Assembly: GCA_032718475.1 (NCBI GenBank)
Contig: JAUCBJ010007520.1
Location: forward strand, 33,800-97,799
Length of the DNA: 64,000 nt
From: Nemertoderma westbladi
Taxonomy: Eukaryota > Xenacoelomorpha > Nemertodermatida > Nemertodermatidae
Reading direction: 5' to 3'
Below are positions 36,082 through 46,990 of the stretch, in pieces (the stretch's first letter is position 1; each line of letters opens with the position of its first letter). The notes under the pieces are model-generated. The model was not told the DNA's origin, searched no databases, and saw nothing but the letters and a program-made list of their open reading frames with translations. A program made the position numbers and the translations under genes.

Positions 36082-36199
36082 ATTCGGGGCGTTATACTTG
36101 TACATATCCACATATAGTTAAATATAATTAATAAAAAATATAATTATTGGTGCTGGTATATTATCTATATGGCATATCAAATGGTTTATTATATTGTGT

Positions 36200-36555
36200 G
36201 ATAAAACCCTTTTCATGTAGTAGACCTATAGTAATTTAATAAATACATAAGAATGCCTTATTACCTTCACAATTACCATCACCCATATTTTTGTATCCTG
36301 AGAGGCAATCACATTCGAATGATCCTTGTATGTTAGTGCAGGCAGTAGTGGATAAATCACAGTTGTGCTCAATATAATCACTACCAGAACATTCGTTTAT
36401 ATCTGTGAAATTAAACGAGAGTCAATGATATTTTTATTCAATGATATGATTTATAGATGATGACTGGGCATATTTTAAGTATTCATTGATGGGGCCATTT
36501 TGTACACCAGCCTCAAAAAATACCCCACTACTTTCTTAGAAATGGCCTACTACTA
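36200..36555. repeat. segmental duplication block B, part 2
   Basis: Continuation of block B after the inserted retroelement. It matches 29806-30160 including exon and following intron, with a similar end near CAGCCTCAAAAA. Confidence 0.75.
36265..36402 (-). CDS. calcium-binding EGF-like exon (most 5' one seen)
   Basis: A 138-bp phase 1-1 exon, acceptor TTTCACAG above 36402, donor GTAATAAGG (36256-36264). Encodes DINECSGSDYIEHNCD, then ACTNIQGSFECDCLSGYKNM and CEG. It is the duplicate of 29868-30005 and was carried in block B. The gene reads right to left, 36.4 to 22.2 kb, so its 5' exons should lie to the right, though none is seen in 36.6-64 kb. Confidence 0.87.
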
Positions 36556-36799
36556 AGTGCCCTATTTCGTAACAGGCATTTAATCATAGCATATAATGAA
36601 TAATATTATTTTAATCCAAGTCCAAAATTATTTCATACAGTAGGCCCCTATACTGAATGTTTCACCAACTCATTATGTTAACAGCTTATTTATTTATTTG
36701 TTTGGATAAATTGCCATCATCCCTAATAATAGTTGATTATTTTATTGGTTATCTGACTCAACATCTGGGGTATCCCAGTGAGTATCCAGTGGGTATCCC

Positions 36800-37000
36800 A
36801 CAATAGGACTTCTATGGGGCGCCGTTCTGGTCAAAATCAAATTACAAAAAACCATATCTTTAGAATTCATATAGTATATTTTATTGTTTGCCGTTTGGGC
36901 CAAAAAGTTGTTGGTTAATTATTTATTTCGCCAAATGGGCCAAAGAGGGAAATTTAAATAACTACGGTACTGTAGTACAGTACTGGTCAGCTGGTATGCC
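36800..37000 (+). repeat. inverted-repeat segment (left), GGGGCGCCGTT type
   Basis: CTATGGGGCGCCGTTCTGGT at about 36808 is matched inverted at about 45195 (ACGGCGCCCCATAG). Further inside, TTATTTCGCC then GAGGGAAATTT (36925-36957) is matched inverted at 39395-39435. These are candidate terminal repeats of the integrase-core element. Confidence 0.55.
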
Positions 37001-37328
37001 TTCCCTTATTCATGTTATTCAGTTGGGACAATTACAGACAAACATTGCCCATTACACATTACAAGCTGACAGTACTGCAGTAGTGCTGCAGTTAACTTGT
37101 AAACCTCACCTTTCTGCACTGACTAAATGTTAAGTACTGAACTAGGCCTAATCAATTGGAACGCACCTTTCTGCCTTTCAGATTTTGACTGATTCTGTGA
37201 TTGTCTTCAGTTATTATTATTATTATTATTTATATTTATAATTATGTTTACTTAGATACTGGAGATAGGTTGGTCCCGCACGGTAGGCCTTGACACTTAG
37301 CTGCTTGCTACCTACTACCCTATCACCT

Positions 37329-38603
37329 ATGTCGGGTCCGGGCCGTCCTCGTGTTGTGCTAGATGATGCGCAACTACGCTTTCTATGAATTAGGCAGCGG
37401 TTTTCGATTCGAGATATTGCTAATCTCACACGTGCCTCGGAGCGAACTATAAAGAGGCGATGTTCGGAGCTAAATGTGACCAGTCAGCGATTTACGTCTG
37501 TATCAGACGACAGACTTGACCAAGAAATTAGGTAAATACTTGCTGACACTCCAAATATAGGGGAGGTATCTAATGGGGAGGGGGGGGGGGGGGGGGGGGG
37601 GGTTGCGATCGATTGGGATAAATATTCAACGATGGAGATTAAGAGAACGATTGGACATAATAGACCCTATTGGTTGAGCTTTACCGAAGAGCAAGGTAGT
37701 AAAACGGTTGGTATATTCAGTTAAAGGTGCCAATCATCTCTGGCATGTCGATTCCAACCATAAACTTTTTGATTGGAGATTTGTTTTTCATGGGATTGTA
37801 GACGGTTACAGCCGAATGGTGGTTGGAATTTTGCTAGGCGACAATAATAGGTTGGATACGGCATTGAGTAACTTTAATAATGCTGTTTCGAAATATGGTT
37901 TGCCTCAGCGAGTTCGTGGTGATCTCGGAACTGAAAACATTGCGATTGCGCGATTTATGATACAGAATCGGGGATTCGGTAGGGGTAGTTATATAGGTGG
38001 AAGAAGTGTTCATAATGTCCGAATAGAGCGTCTGTGGGGGGAAGTAAACCAAGTAGTAACCAATGAAGCCTGTGTATAAGCCTGTGAATGGTAGTTTATT
38101 TATAACAACTATAAGCCTGTGTTCAAACGCCTGGGACATGACGGTATCTTTCAGCCAACCAATGAACTGCATTTATTCATACTACACTACATCTATAAAC
38201 CCCATATAGAGAAATCTCTCGATCGATTACTGGGAGAGTTTAACAATAGAAGTGTTAGTACGGCAGGGAACAAGTCACCGAATCAGTTGTGGTATGCGAG
38301 TATTTTATCCCAACCTAATAATGGCACTGCTGCCGCCTATCAAGCAAATGATGAAATAGAAGAAGAGACTCAGGCGGTTGAAGTGCCAGTATCGTATCTG
38401 AGGTCATAACTTACGAAGGTGGTTATGGTATTGAAGAAGTAGAAGTAGACCCAGTTTCGTATATTGTGGTTCCCAAAATCGAATACGGACCACCAACTAA
38501 TATATTGCAAAGGCTTCTTCAAGAAATATCCCTGCTGGCTGAGGACAACAGATTTGGTATGGATTTGTATAAACGTGCCTTGGATCTATTTGCCAACTTA
38601 TAA
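37329..38603 (+). pseudogene. integrase-core (rve) transposase with N-terminal HTH, broken
   Basis: ATG at 37329 starts MSGPGRPRVVLDDAQLRFL, then TGA (37386-37388), in frame with a helix-turn-helix FSIRDIANLTRASERTIKRR. A TAA at about 37533 and a 23-nt poly(G) run (37580-37602) follow, then LRSIGINIQRWRLRERLDII. The frame 37708-38079 holds the core: HVDSNHKL (first D), VRGDLGTEN (second D) and [11 protein letters not shown] (catalytic E), spaced as in retroviral-type integrases. The C-terminal half continues in two other frames (38119-38409, with SPNQLWYASIL; then to TAA at 38601-38603, ending FGMDLYKRALDLFANL). A small AAGCCTGTG duplication at 38070-38112 marks one break. This 'integrase core domain' family is frequent in cnidarians, fishes and marine invertebrates; similarity to Ginger-type elements is inference. 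Confidence 0.75.
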
Positions 38604-38699
38604 TTTGTAAAATATGTAAAATATTCTGCATTTTGCAATATAATATAATAATATCTCAAGGAAGTGGCTACTGACCGGACCCATAGACCGGACCTCTAA

Positions 38700-38880
38700 A
38701 TACCGTATTACAGCTTTATATTTGATTTATATTTTACTTGTGTATTATTGACTGGACCCTTATTACCACAATTAAGTAACCTGCATAATCTTGTAACATG
38801 TGTTAACTTTCGTTTATTGTTTTGGTTCCCCCAACACGCCCCTGTAACCTGCTCCTTTATATGGCAATGGGTCCGTTCAG
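38700..38880 (-). repeat. single minisatellite/MITE-related unit
   Basis: CATGTGTTAACTTTCGTTTA then TTGTTTTGGTTCCCCC and CTGTAACCTGCTCCTTTA are the inverted form of the 67-bp array at 39.8-40.6 kb and the left end of the MITE at 62.15 kb. Confidence 0.65.
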
Positions 38881-38929
38881 TAGCCTTTGCCATATCTTAC
38901 TTATTAATTTGTGTTCTAGATAATCGCCA

Positions 38930-39225
38930 TACCTATCTGGTGGACGAGATATGCGCCTAGGGCGAACAAGGGATTGAACGACGGCGATGCTGCGGTCTTC
39001 GTGATTAAATTGATCCTCGAAGTATTGAATATGGGCAGAAGCTAGCTCCGTTCTCGACATCTCTAGTGGAACCGGTGTCATTTTCTCTTTATCGATAGCA
39101 CAGCTAAAATCATACTCAGTATCTTGTTGACAAACCAAACATTTTTCGTTGTCAGTATCACCGTTTGGTGTTAAGGATACCGATCTACCACACGCGCAAT
39201 ATGTCGATACAGTTGCGTCATTCAT
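38930..39225 (-). CDS. unrecognised small ORF with two Cys pairs
   Basis: ATG at 39225 opens a 122-codon frame. It contains CACGRS near residue 10 and CLVCQQ near 31 (a possible zinc ribbon), an acidic middle and a basic segment RPRRISRPPDRYGDYLEH. The last part of the frame runs into the minisatellite-like unit. It lies tail to tail with the integrase-core gene, within the inner inverted repeats (36.93 and 39.42 kb). It could be a second gene of that element or an exon of something else. No family recognised. Confidence 0.45.
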
Positions 39226-39394
39226 ACCTTCATGTTCATCATTATAGGCTCACATACAACACACACAACAGTACAACACAACACAACTGTACAATCAGAT
39301 AATGCGGTGACAGCAGCATAGACAGATAGGCCATTAACGTACAGTGCTGCAGTTACTTTATGAACAGGACAGACTGAAACCCAAGCCGGTGTAT

Positions 39395-39565
39395 TTCAAA
39401 TTTCCCTCTTCATAATTTTGCCAATCTGGCGAAATAAAAAATGGCAGTGATTTTTTATGTCCTTTTATTTGACTTTTTTCCTCCTTTTTTTACGAATTTT
39501 GTACAATGACTTTTGTTGTCCCTTTAATGACTTTTTATGTATGTATTTCTTCAAACTGTCAGACT
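39395..39565 (-). repeat. inner inverted-repeat segment (right)
   Basis: AAATTTCCCTCTTC and GGCGAAATAAA here are the inverse of 36925-36957. Downstream TTTTTATGTCC/TTTGACTTTTT motifs resemble the inverse of 45020-45090. Confidence 0.45.
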
Positions 39566-39810
39566 GCTGATTTCTGGACTGTCAGACAGTTGATTTCAAC
39601 ATGCCTATACCAAAACATTCAAAATTTGTTGATTTCTGGTCGATGGACAGTTGGTTTCACTATGCCTGTGCCAAAACATTCAAAATTCCATGATTTATAG
39701 ACTATGAGATAGATTTCCATATGCGCCTGTGGTAAAAGACTCTAAATGTAATAGTTTGTGGTTGTTGTCGATAATTGATTACCACATGACGTAGCAAAAC
39801 ACTCATTTTA
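39545..39810 (+). repeat. ~66-bp diverged tandem repeat (about four units)
   Basis: Units contain TGATTTCTGGACTGTCAGAC and CCAAAACATTCAAAAT, decaying towards the right and running into the next array. Confidence 0.65.
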
Positions 39811-39836
39811 TAGCAAAAAACAATTACCAATTGATG

Positions 39837-40640
39837 GAAAGGAGCATGTTAGAGAGACCGGATTTTCTAACCAAAACAATAAACAGTCGCTTTACCAAAT
39901 GAAGGAAAAGGGAACAGGTTACAGAGGCTGGCCTTTCTAACCAAAAAAAATAAACGGTCACTTTACCAAATCAGGGAAAGGAGCGTTACAGAGGCGGGAA
40001 TTTCTAACCAAAACAATAAACAATCACTTTACCAAATGAAGGAAAGGAGCAGGTTACATAGATGGTATTTTCTAACCAAAACAATAAACGATAACATTAC
40101 CAATTGAGGGAGAGGAGCACGTTAAAGAGGGTGGGCTTTTCTAACCAAAACAATAAACGATCACTTTACCAAATCAGGGAAAGGAGCAGGTTACAGAGGC
40201 GGGATTTTCTAACCAAAACAATAAACGATCACTTAACCAATTGAGGGAAAGGAGCAGGTTACAGAGGCGGGATTTTCTAACCAAAACAATAAACGATCAT
40301 TTAACTAATTGAGGGAAAGGGGTGTGTTACAGAGGCGGGATTTTCTAACCAAAACAATATAAACAGTCACTTTACCAAATGAAGGAAAGGAGCAGGTTAC
40401 AGGGCGGGCCTTTCTAAACAAAACAATAAACGGTCACTTTACCAAATCAGGGAAAGGAGCAGGTTACAGAGGCGGGATTTTCTAACCAAAAGAATAAACG
40501 ATCATTTAACTAGTTGAGGGAAAGGAGCGGGTTACAGAGGCGGGATTTTCTAAGCAAAACAATAAACAGTCACTTTACCAAATGAAGGAAAGGAGCAGGT
40601 TACAGAGGCGGGCCTTTCTAACCAAAACAATAAACTATGT
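39837..40640 (+). repeat. 67-bp minisatellite (about 12 units)
   Basis: Units begin at about 39837, 39903, 39972, 40040, 40107, 40178, 40245, 40312, 40382, 40450, 40518 and 40585. Core GGAAAGGAGCAGGTTACAGA, then TTCTAACCAAAACAATAAAC. The unit matches the subterminal sequence of the MITE at 62.15-62.45 kb and isolated relics at 28.31-28.37 and 38.79-38.87 kb. Confidence 0.9.
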
Positions 40641-41080
40641 CATGAACATAACAATAAACTATGTAAAACCGGTACCGGTACTAAAATTCTGAAATTACCG
40701 TAATTAATAAATTACCTTTATCATTATTATTATTATATTATGTGGGTGGAGACACCGCTGTCATAGAAGCGTATAAACAAAACTGCACATAATTAAACAG
40801 AAGAAAGTTGAACAGTGAATAAAACAAAACGGCTTATACTATGGATTACTTTATCACAATTCAGCAATTAGGCCTATCATATTTACAACTGTACATATCA
40901 CAGAATCAGTTAGTTAGTGCCTAATAACTGTCCAGATATAATCAAAATATTATACTATAATCTCACGAACCTAATAAATTAAATAATTATTAAATTTACT
41001 TATACAATGCTAGTACTAAATCTATGTATTTACATACTGAGTAGATTTCTGTTAAGTTTTTATCAAAAAGCTCATTTATA

Positions 41081-43840
41081 TTACCAAACGTTTGCGAAAT
41101 TAATATTTGGGAAACAATCTCGGATGGTTGCCGTTAACCTGCAATTGAGTAATACATGTGTCTCATCTTGGATAGACACATTATCACAGCTACAAACCCT
41201 GCTTTCGCGGGGTATGCGTTGCCATCTACCTTTCTCAATCAGCAAGTTATGAGACATCAACCGACATCTTGAAAAGGATAAGCGTAAATAATCAGGCACA
41301 AGAGGAGATTTCAAATTATAAATAGGATGACACGATAACGATGGATTTAAAATTGTTCTATAAGTGAAAAATTTGGTTGCAGTTTCTGGTTTATTACAAA
41401 CATTATTAACAATATTACTATTAAATACACTAGGTTCATGCCAACATAATGCATCTTTTATCATTCTAGAACCAGGTGTGTCAGCACCTTTACATAAGTT
41501 TAAGCAACCCCAGCCTCAAAAACTTATTTCTTTAGTACAAATGGTAACGCTGTATTTTTAGCACAAAATATATAAAATTTATTAACAAATTGTTCGCATT
41601 TAATTTTATGTAAATTAAATACGGTATTAAATTTACCGTCTTCAGTAAAAATGGAGCCTAAATATATGTACTCTACACAATGTTTTACAATAATATCATC
41701 AACATGTAATGGTACTTTGTCACTTGTCGTAACATTTATTACAAAAAACTTTGTTTTTTTCAAATTAAGTACCATCCCAGTATCATTGCAAAAGGAAATT
41801 AAAGCACGTAGTTTACATAATAACAAGTCGCGGTTTGTGGACAAAATAATTGTGTCATCCATCAATAACATTATATGTAATAAACCCAAAAAACCATCAG
41901 ATGAAACTGATGACATTACCATTTTGACCAACGTGTCTATATAAAAACAACAAAGCACAACACTCGTAGATGCACCCTGGCGTACACCAGTTGCTGTAAT
42001 AACTACAGCTGACTTTAAAATACTTTTTGTACATTTATAAATTGAAAATATTGCTAACAACATAACTCTTCCACAGCCTGCCTTCCTTAATCTGTCTAAA
42101 AGTTTCATCCTTGGCACCTTATCATACGCTTTGGAAAAATCCACAAACAAAATAAATAATTTTAATTTTTTAAATTTAGCGTAGTCTCTGAGTAACCTTA
42201 CTGCAAAAATTTTCTACCACCTGCTTGGCAGTTACTAATATTGCACCAAATAGTAAGCCTAGCTGCTAACAACAAATCATAAATTTTGGAAAACACGGAT
42301 TCCATAATGGATATCCCTTGATAATTTGTACATAATGACCTCCTACCAGATTTAAATATCACAATCAGCTTACTAATACACCATGACATTGGGTATAAAC
42401 CTAATGACAAAACTAAATTAAACACAGTTAGAAAGAATAACATCCAGTTGCCTGGCAACGCCAAAAATAAACCTAATGCAATACCTATGTAGCTTTTCTC
42501 AACCTTAACATCACTAAGAACATCAGCCAGTTCCCTTTCAGAAAACTGTTGGTCTAGAATTGGTACATAAGGAGAGTTATTCCATTCCGGGTCTATATTC
42601 AATTCGTCTACCGTATCGGGATTTAATAGGGCCTCAAAGTGGGTTTAAAGTTCTCATCTGAAGGTGCTGGCTGATCAACCACTTTACCACCATCAATATC
42701 ACCTTTCCAGTTGATAGCATGCCAGATAGATTTGGCATTATTCGTTGCTAGAAGTTTAGCCCAATGTTGCTGATTTGTATTTGGATTCTCTACATCTTCC
42801 ACATCGTCACTTTCATGGGATTTACACGACTTTGCTGCTTCATTTATCATTGAGTTCGCCATATCGAGCGTCTTTTGAATAATTTTGGTTGATAAACCCT
42901 CATTGGATAAAAATGGTGGCTGTATATTTGTCATAAGGTCAATGAAACGTGGAATATCAGTCTGTTTATGAGACTGACTCTTGAACACTGCATTTAGCTG
43001 TTGTGAGTTGCTATTTGCTAGAGTCCATGTAATACCCAGGTTGTTAGCCCTTTCTATTAAATTCTCGTCCATCGATACCCCATTGTTGTTGGGTATAACC
43101 ACTTTAACGACCAACGGCGCATGATCAGAACCTGATTGGTCCCTATCACCGGTAATTGAGTGGATATTATTCATCAACTCATCGGATATGACACAAACAT
43201 CGACTTCGCTAATCCACTGTTTACCTTTCCTGTACGATAAACCACCTCCGAGTGTACCATTTTCCATAGTAACTAAATGGTTGGCAATACCACATCCAGA
43301 ATCTGTACAGATACGTGACCATTTATTGAATTATACTCTACACCATCATATTCATATTTGGATCTTTGTAGGTCATAAGGATTACCATATACTGGGGTTC
43401 CAACTCTGGAATTTAGATCTCCAATCGCAACCACTTTCTTGTTCTTTTTAAATACAGCATGTAAATTTCCGAATAAATCATTAGAGAAGTAGTGAGAATC
43501 TGATGGTGGGATATACGCTGTACCAATTATCAAGTCAGACGCGAATTTGAAACATAGCCACAACTGTCCATTTTTCGTGGAATCAACACTCAATATACTA
43601 CTAGACAACGCATTTTTCACGAGCGCCAAAACTCCACCTCGATGGCTGCTTTGCGATCCATTAATAAACGATACAAAACCAGGAACATGTAAGGGTTTCG
43701 CAGTTTTTATCTCTGATAGAAACACTACATCGTATTTATGTACAAATGCTAAAAACTGTGGTTCTAAAAGTTTATCTCGTAAACCACATATATTCCATGA
43801 GCAGAATGACAGAATATGGGATGAGCTTTGTGCAGCGTGA
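41081..43840 (-). pseudogene. LINE ORF2 (endonuclease-RT), frameshifted
   Basis: The endonuclease starts near 43830 with SWNICGLRDKLLEPQFLAF, then VVFLSEIKTAKPLHVPGFVS, HRGGVLALVKNALS, AIGDLNSRVGTP and, in another frame, GDRDQSGSDHAPLVVKV, covering the conserved E, D, N, S-D-H positions. RT motifs are GLYPMSWCISKLIVIFKSGR (42400 region), FVDFSKAYDKVPR (42147), GVRQGASTSVVLC and LLMDDTIILS (about 41860), where the family usually has F/YADD. KTKFFVIN and YIYLGSIFTEDG follow. The C-terminal CSCDNVSIQDETHVLLNC is a zf-RVT-type knuckle. At least four frame changes divide it (near 43270, 42615, 42175, 41500). Confidence 0.8.
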
Positions 43841-44092
43841 TCCTATAAAGAGTTATACATTTTAAATGTCATCAATTACCGTCTCCCCTCGGAGAACAAC
43901 ACGGCGTCTGTAATCATAACGGATCGTTACTCCCGCATTTTCAGGTTTAAGTTTCTCATCCTTTGCGAATCGACGTAGTCTCTCTTCTTCACTCCTAATC
44001 AGTGGATGGACATCCGGCTTTACATACACACGTTAGTACTCAGCGATATCTTTAAGGATTTTGGATGCCGACAGGATTTTATTCCTCATCGA

Positions 44093-44773
44093 TCAGTCAG
44101 GTAACAAAACCAACAATGGGCGGGTGCATTTATTTGGCCCTCTTGCATTGTTTCTACCGACAGTACTGGTGCCACCAGCGTTTGCATCGTTTTTCCCTAA
44201 CCTTTTGATGTCCCAATTTGGGATGGTACCTCGTATTTCGTCCAATTTCAACGCCATCATTAAGTTATCCACCGTTGCACGATCATCCATGGTTTCTTCT
44301 AAACCCGTAATGATTAAATTCCTCCCTCGTTCCTTACTGTCAATCTCCTCAATAAACTGCTGTTGTTTATTTATGATCTTAAATGCTGTATCTATCCTTC
44401 CCGTCAACTCGGCGACGTGATGCTTTTCTCTTTGCAGCTGCTGTCGAATCTCGCACAATTCTAATAGAATTTGTTTTCCAACCGACGTGTCGATAGCCAC
44501 TTCTGACTCACCTTCGGTTCCGCTCATGCTTAACCCGCCGGTACTGGTAGAGTTCAACACGAGGTTCAACACCGTCTTCAATTGAGGTTTAGTTAAGTTG
44601 TTACGCTGCGCCTGGGAGAGAGACAAAACCCCCTCAACAGTATCCAACGACTCATCCACAACCGACTGGCGATTCTCGCGCGATTGCCTCTTTGATTTCA
44701 CAGTACCGTTAGATTTCGGTGACGTACCCATAGATACAGCTCCAGAACCAGAGCCATTGAGGGCCATAGCCAA
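44093..44773 (-). pseudogene. LINE ORF1 (coiled coil, RRM entry)
   Basis: ATG at 44773. Residues 1-55 are Ser/Lys/Arg-rich, then there is a leucine-rich helical segment. A long coiled coil (about residues 105-150, ILLELCEIRQQLQREKHHVA) leads into GRNLIITGLEETMDDRAT, the start of an RRM. The frame ends in an arginine-rich stretch at 44093 after a probable frameshift; conserved RRM residues continue out of frame. An ORF1 of this type binds and chaperones the element RNA. Confidence 0.7.
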
Positions 44774-44800
44774 AACTGACTCAACTTAGGCTGGATACAG

Positions 44801-45210
44801 GGATATTCTGAATTCTGATATTTCTGTATTGCCTACTGCAGTACAGCAGTACCGGTCAAACCTACAAAGCTAAAATCAGTACTACATAGCCACCATATCA
44901 GTACAATGCCTACATACAGTACAATGCAATACTGCAAAATAGTGCTCTATATATACTAATACCGGAACTTATAGCCTAAGAGAACAGCAGTAGAGAAACC
45001 GGTAGCAAGGAACCCAACGCTAGATTTCTGGAGGACATAAAAAGTCAAAAAAAAGGACAAAAAAAGGATTTAAATGGACAAGAAAAATTATTGCGATAAA
45101 AAATTAACCAACAACATTTTGGCCCATACGGCGCAACATTTAAATTAACTATATGAATTCCAATGACATAGTTTTTTTACTTGAATTTGGCCCAAACGGC
45201 GCCCCATAGA
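44801..45210 (-). repeat. inverted-repeat segment (right), GGGGCGCCGTT type
   Basis: TTTGGCCCAAACGGCGCCCC (45178-45197) then ATAGACTTCC is the inverse of 36805-36830. GTTGTTGGTTAATT on the inverse of 45100-45115 matches 36908-36921. Remaining 44801-45020 is unique, non-coding. Confidence 0.6.
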
Positions 45211-45819
45211 CTTCCCTCTAATAATGCAAACACAATACAATATATAGTATTACACGTGCCTATAGTATTCTGGGGCATGCTTGCATACTCGAACATACAG
45301 TATGAACCTATTAATCCATTGTATTATTTAGTATTCTATTGTTAATACTATTCTGTATAATTGTATATTTTATATTAATATAATAATAATTCTATATTTA
45401 TTATATAGGTTATTTATTTATATTCTTTTATTTTTATCACTACCCAGTTACTATGTTTATTTTTATTTTATTTAAAATACAAAAACTTATTTTGTAGAAT
45501 GAAATGACAGCCTACCTCATTCTGCTATATATCAGTCTACTAAAGGGAAAACTAAGCTCATTTGTCTCTCATATAATTTATTATTGATACAACTACCATA
45601 TCCACATCACTGTCACATATTAGTATATACATATATTCATAATAGTCGTTGTAACGTAGGTGAGTGAGACCTTGTGTCCACTCTTGATGGTGACACAGAT
45701 CCATTAGAAGTGTTATGGGGAGTCCTCATTCGTATTCCTCATTCGCCCGATTCGGGTTGCCCTTTCATACCCAATTGTTTGCATATATTCATATATATAC
45801 ATAGTAGTAATATATAAAA
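45211..45819. other. AT-rich unique spacer
   Basis: No gene or repeat recognised beyond short TA tracts. Confidence 0.5.
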
Positions 45820-46075
45820 GGCGAGATAGCTGAGTTGTTTGAGCGCCAGGCCTCATTCTATTGATTTAGGTTCAAGCCCTACCAGGGTCAACTCAGCCCT
45901 TCATCCAATGGGGTATTTAAAATTATGACCAGTGGAATTACTGGGAGTAAAACTTGGGATGGGAGTAGCATCCCCCTACCTTTCGTGTAGTAGCTATCGA
46001 AAGATGAGCCTTTTTCTCGCCTCAAGCTTTGGCTGACTGTTTGCTTGCAACAGTTGAAATACTACTACTATAAAC
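45820..46075 (+). mobile_element. tRNA-derived SINE
   Basis: A tRNA-like head starts GGCGAGATAGCTGAGTTG, with an A-box-like TAGCTGAGTTGTTTGAGC and a B-box GGTTCAAGCCC at 45869-45879. These would form an internal RNA polymerase III promoter. The body continues to about 46055 (TTTCTCGCCTCAAGC, GCTTGCAACAG). The 3' end is a short duplicated unit rather than an A-tail. I cannot assign the parent tRNA. Confidence 0.7.
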
Positions 46076-46180
46076 CACCAGCAAAGATAGAGGGTTCTTA
46101 ATAATCTAACCCGCTGTTATACTACTACTATAAACCACCAGCAAAGATAGAGGGTTCTTAATAATCTAACCCGCTTCCCT
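46062..46180 (+). repeat. ~62-bp tandem duplication
   Basis: TACTACTACTATAAACCACC through AATCTAACCCGCT occurs twice in succession. The following CTTCCCTGAAGGTTACATTA resembles 30248-30290. Confidence 0.85.
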
Positions 46181-46348
46181 GAAGGTTACATTATATGTAT
46201 ATGTATACTAGCTGGCGGTGATGGCGCACCGCGAAAGAAGCTTTCTAGCTTCAGCGCGACTGTCCAATTGTCCACGTCTTCGTTCAAGTTTCACACAAAA
46301 TATTTTCAGACAATATTATTCAAATACAGTTTCAAACGGTGCTACTAT

Positions 46349-46990
46349 TGTAAGCGGATTCAATTCCACTTCATTATCCACCAGAAAATGAGAATAATGG
46401 CATTTTAGCAATATGTTGGGGATACAAGATTACCAATATTAATCTCATATCATAACCAACATTGGGGGGGGGGGGGGGGGGGCGACACAAGCCCCAAAGC
46501 CACAGAGAAAGGTGAGAGGTCAAACCACCTCGGAGGGAATACAACTAGTAGAGGCTAGCAGCGGAGGGGAAACACTCCCAGGGAGTGCCAAGGTGACAAG
46601 TAGTATATTAGCCAATAGTGGGGAGGGAAGCACGTGATAGGGAACAGGAAAGCATCCATTGGGTAGAGGGCTAAAGTAGAGTAGGAGGTGAACCAATATC
46701 CAATGTATTAATCATATATTATCTCACATTACTGGTTTACCGGTCAGTTGTGCTATTCAGTTTAATCAGTGCAGACTGGTCATAGTTAATGACCGCCACC
46801 GCCATACTGGTAACAATTTATCTGTATTTCTGCTTTAATCATATATTGTGATATTACTGCCTATATTAACTAATATCGAAAGACAACAGGAACTTTTACT
46901 GTTTTCCCAGTCGGCCTCGGCCAAAGCCAATAGCATGATCCCCAGCAGTGTGACTGGATCAGGGATCCCGACTGGGTTAATGCTTCTATG
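46349..46990 (+). repeat. diverged LTR related to BEL element 2 (solo or fragment)
   Basis: Starts TGTAAGCGGATTCAATTCC, comparable to TGTTAGCGAATTCAATTCC at 60984. It has the same order of blocks as the BEL 2 LTR: hairpin (46411-46462), 19-nt poly(G), GAAACACTCCCAGGG, TATTAGCCAAT. The 3' end near GGGATCCCGACTGG (about 46975) is uncertain. No internal region follows. Confidence 0.55.

Larger units (their letters stand above)
33422..36199 (+). mobile_element. retroelement with RT tail and restriction-like endonuclease, internally deleted
   Basis: The boundaries are given by the 10-bp target duplication and by the intact block A. The plus strand carries an N-terminal segment (33636-34250), a 39-bp tandem array (34255-34465), an RT C-terminal region (34600-35220), and a CCHC plus restriction-like endonuclease region (35300-36080). 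The RT catalytic core is absent. A 3' AT-rich tail ends at 36199. A target-primed element with an RLE-type endonuclease is the most likely class; the exact clade is unclear. Confidence 0.65.
41000..44800 (-). mobile_element. two-ORF LINE (APE endonuclease + RT), near full length
   Basis: On the minus strand a coiled-coil ORF1 (44773-44093) is followed by an APE-type endonuclease (about 43830-42950), RT (42602-41524) and a zinc-finger C-terminus (41464-41081). All parts are in the right order but separated by several frameshifts. ORF1 is truncated relative to a full RRM-containing ORF1. It lies within the larger inverted-repeat-bounded interval 36.8-45.2 kb. Confidence 0.8.

Noticed and set aside
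39837-40640. CRISPR-like array (regular repeats)
   Set aside because: Units are contiguous 67-bp tandem copies without unique spacers, in a eukaryotic context.
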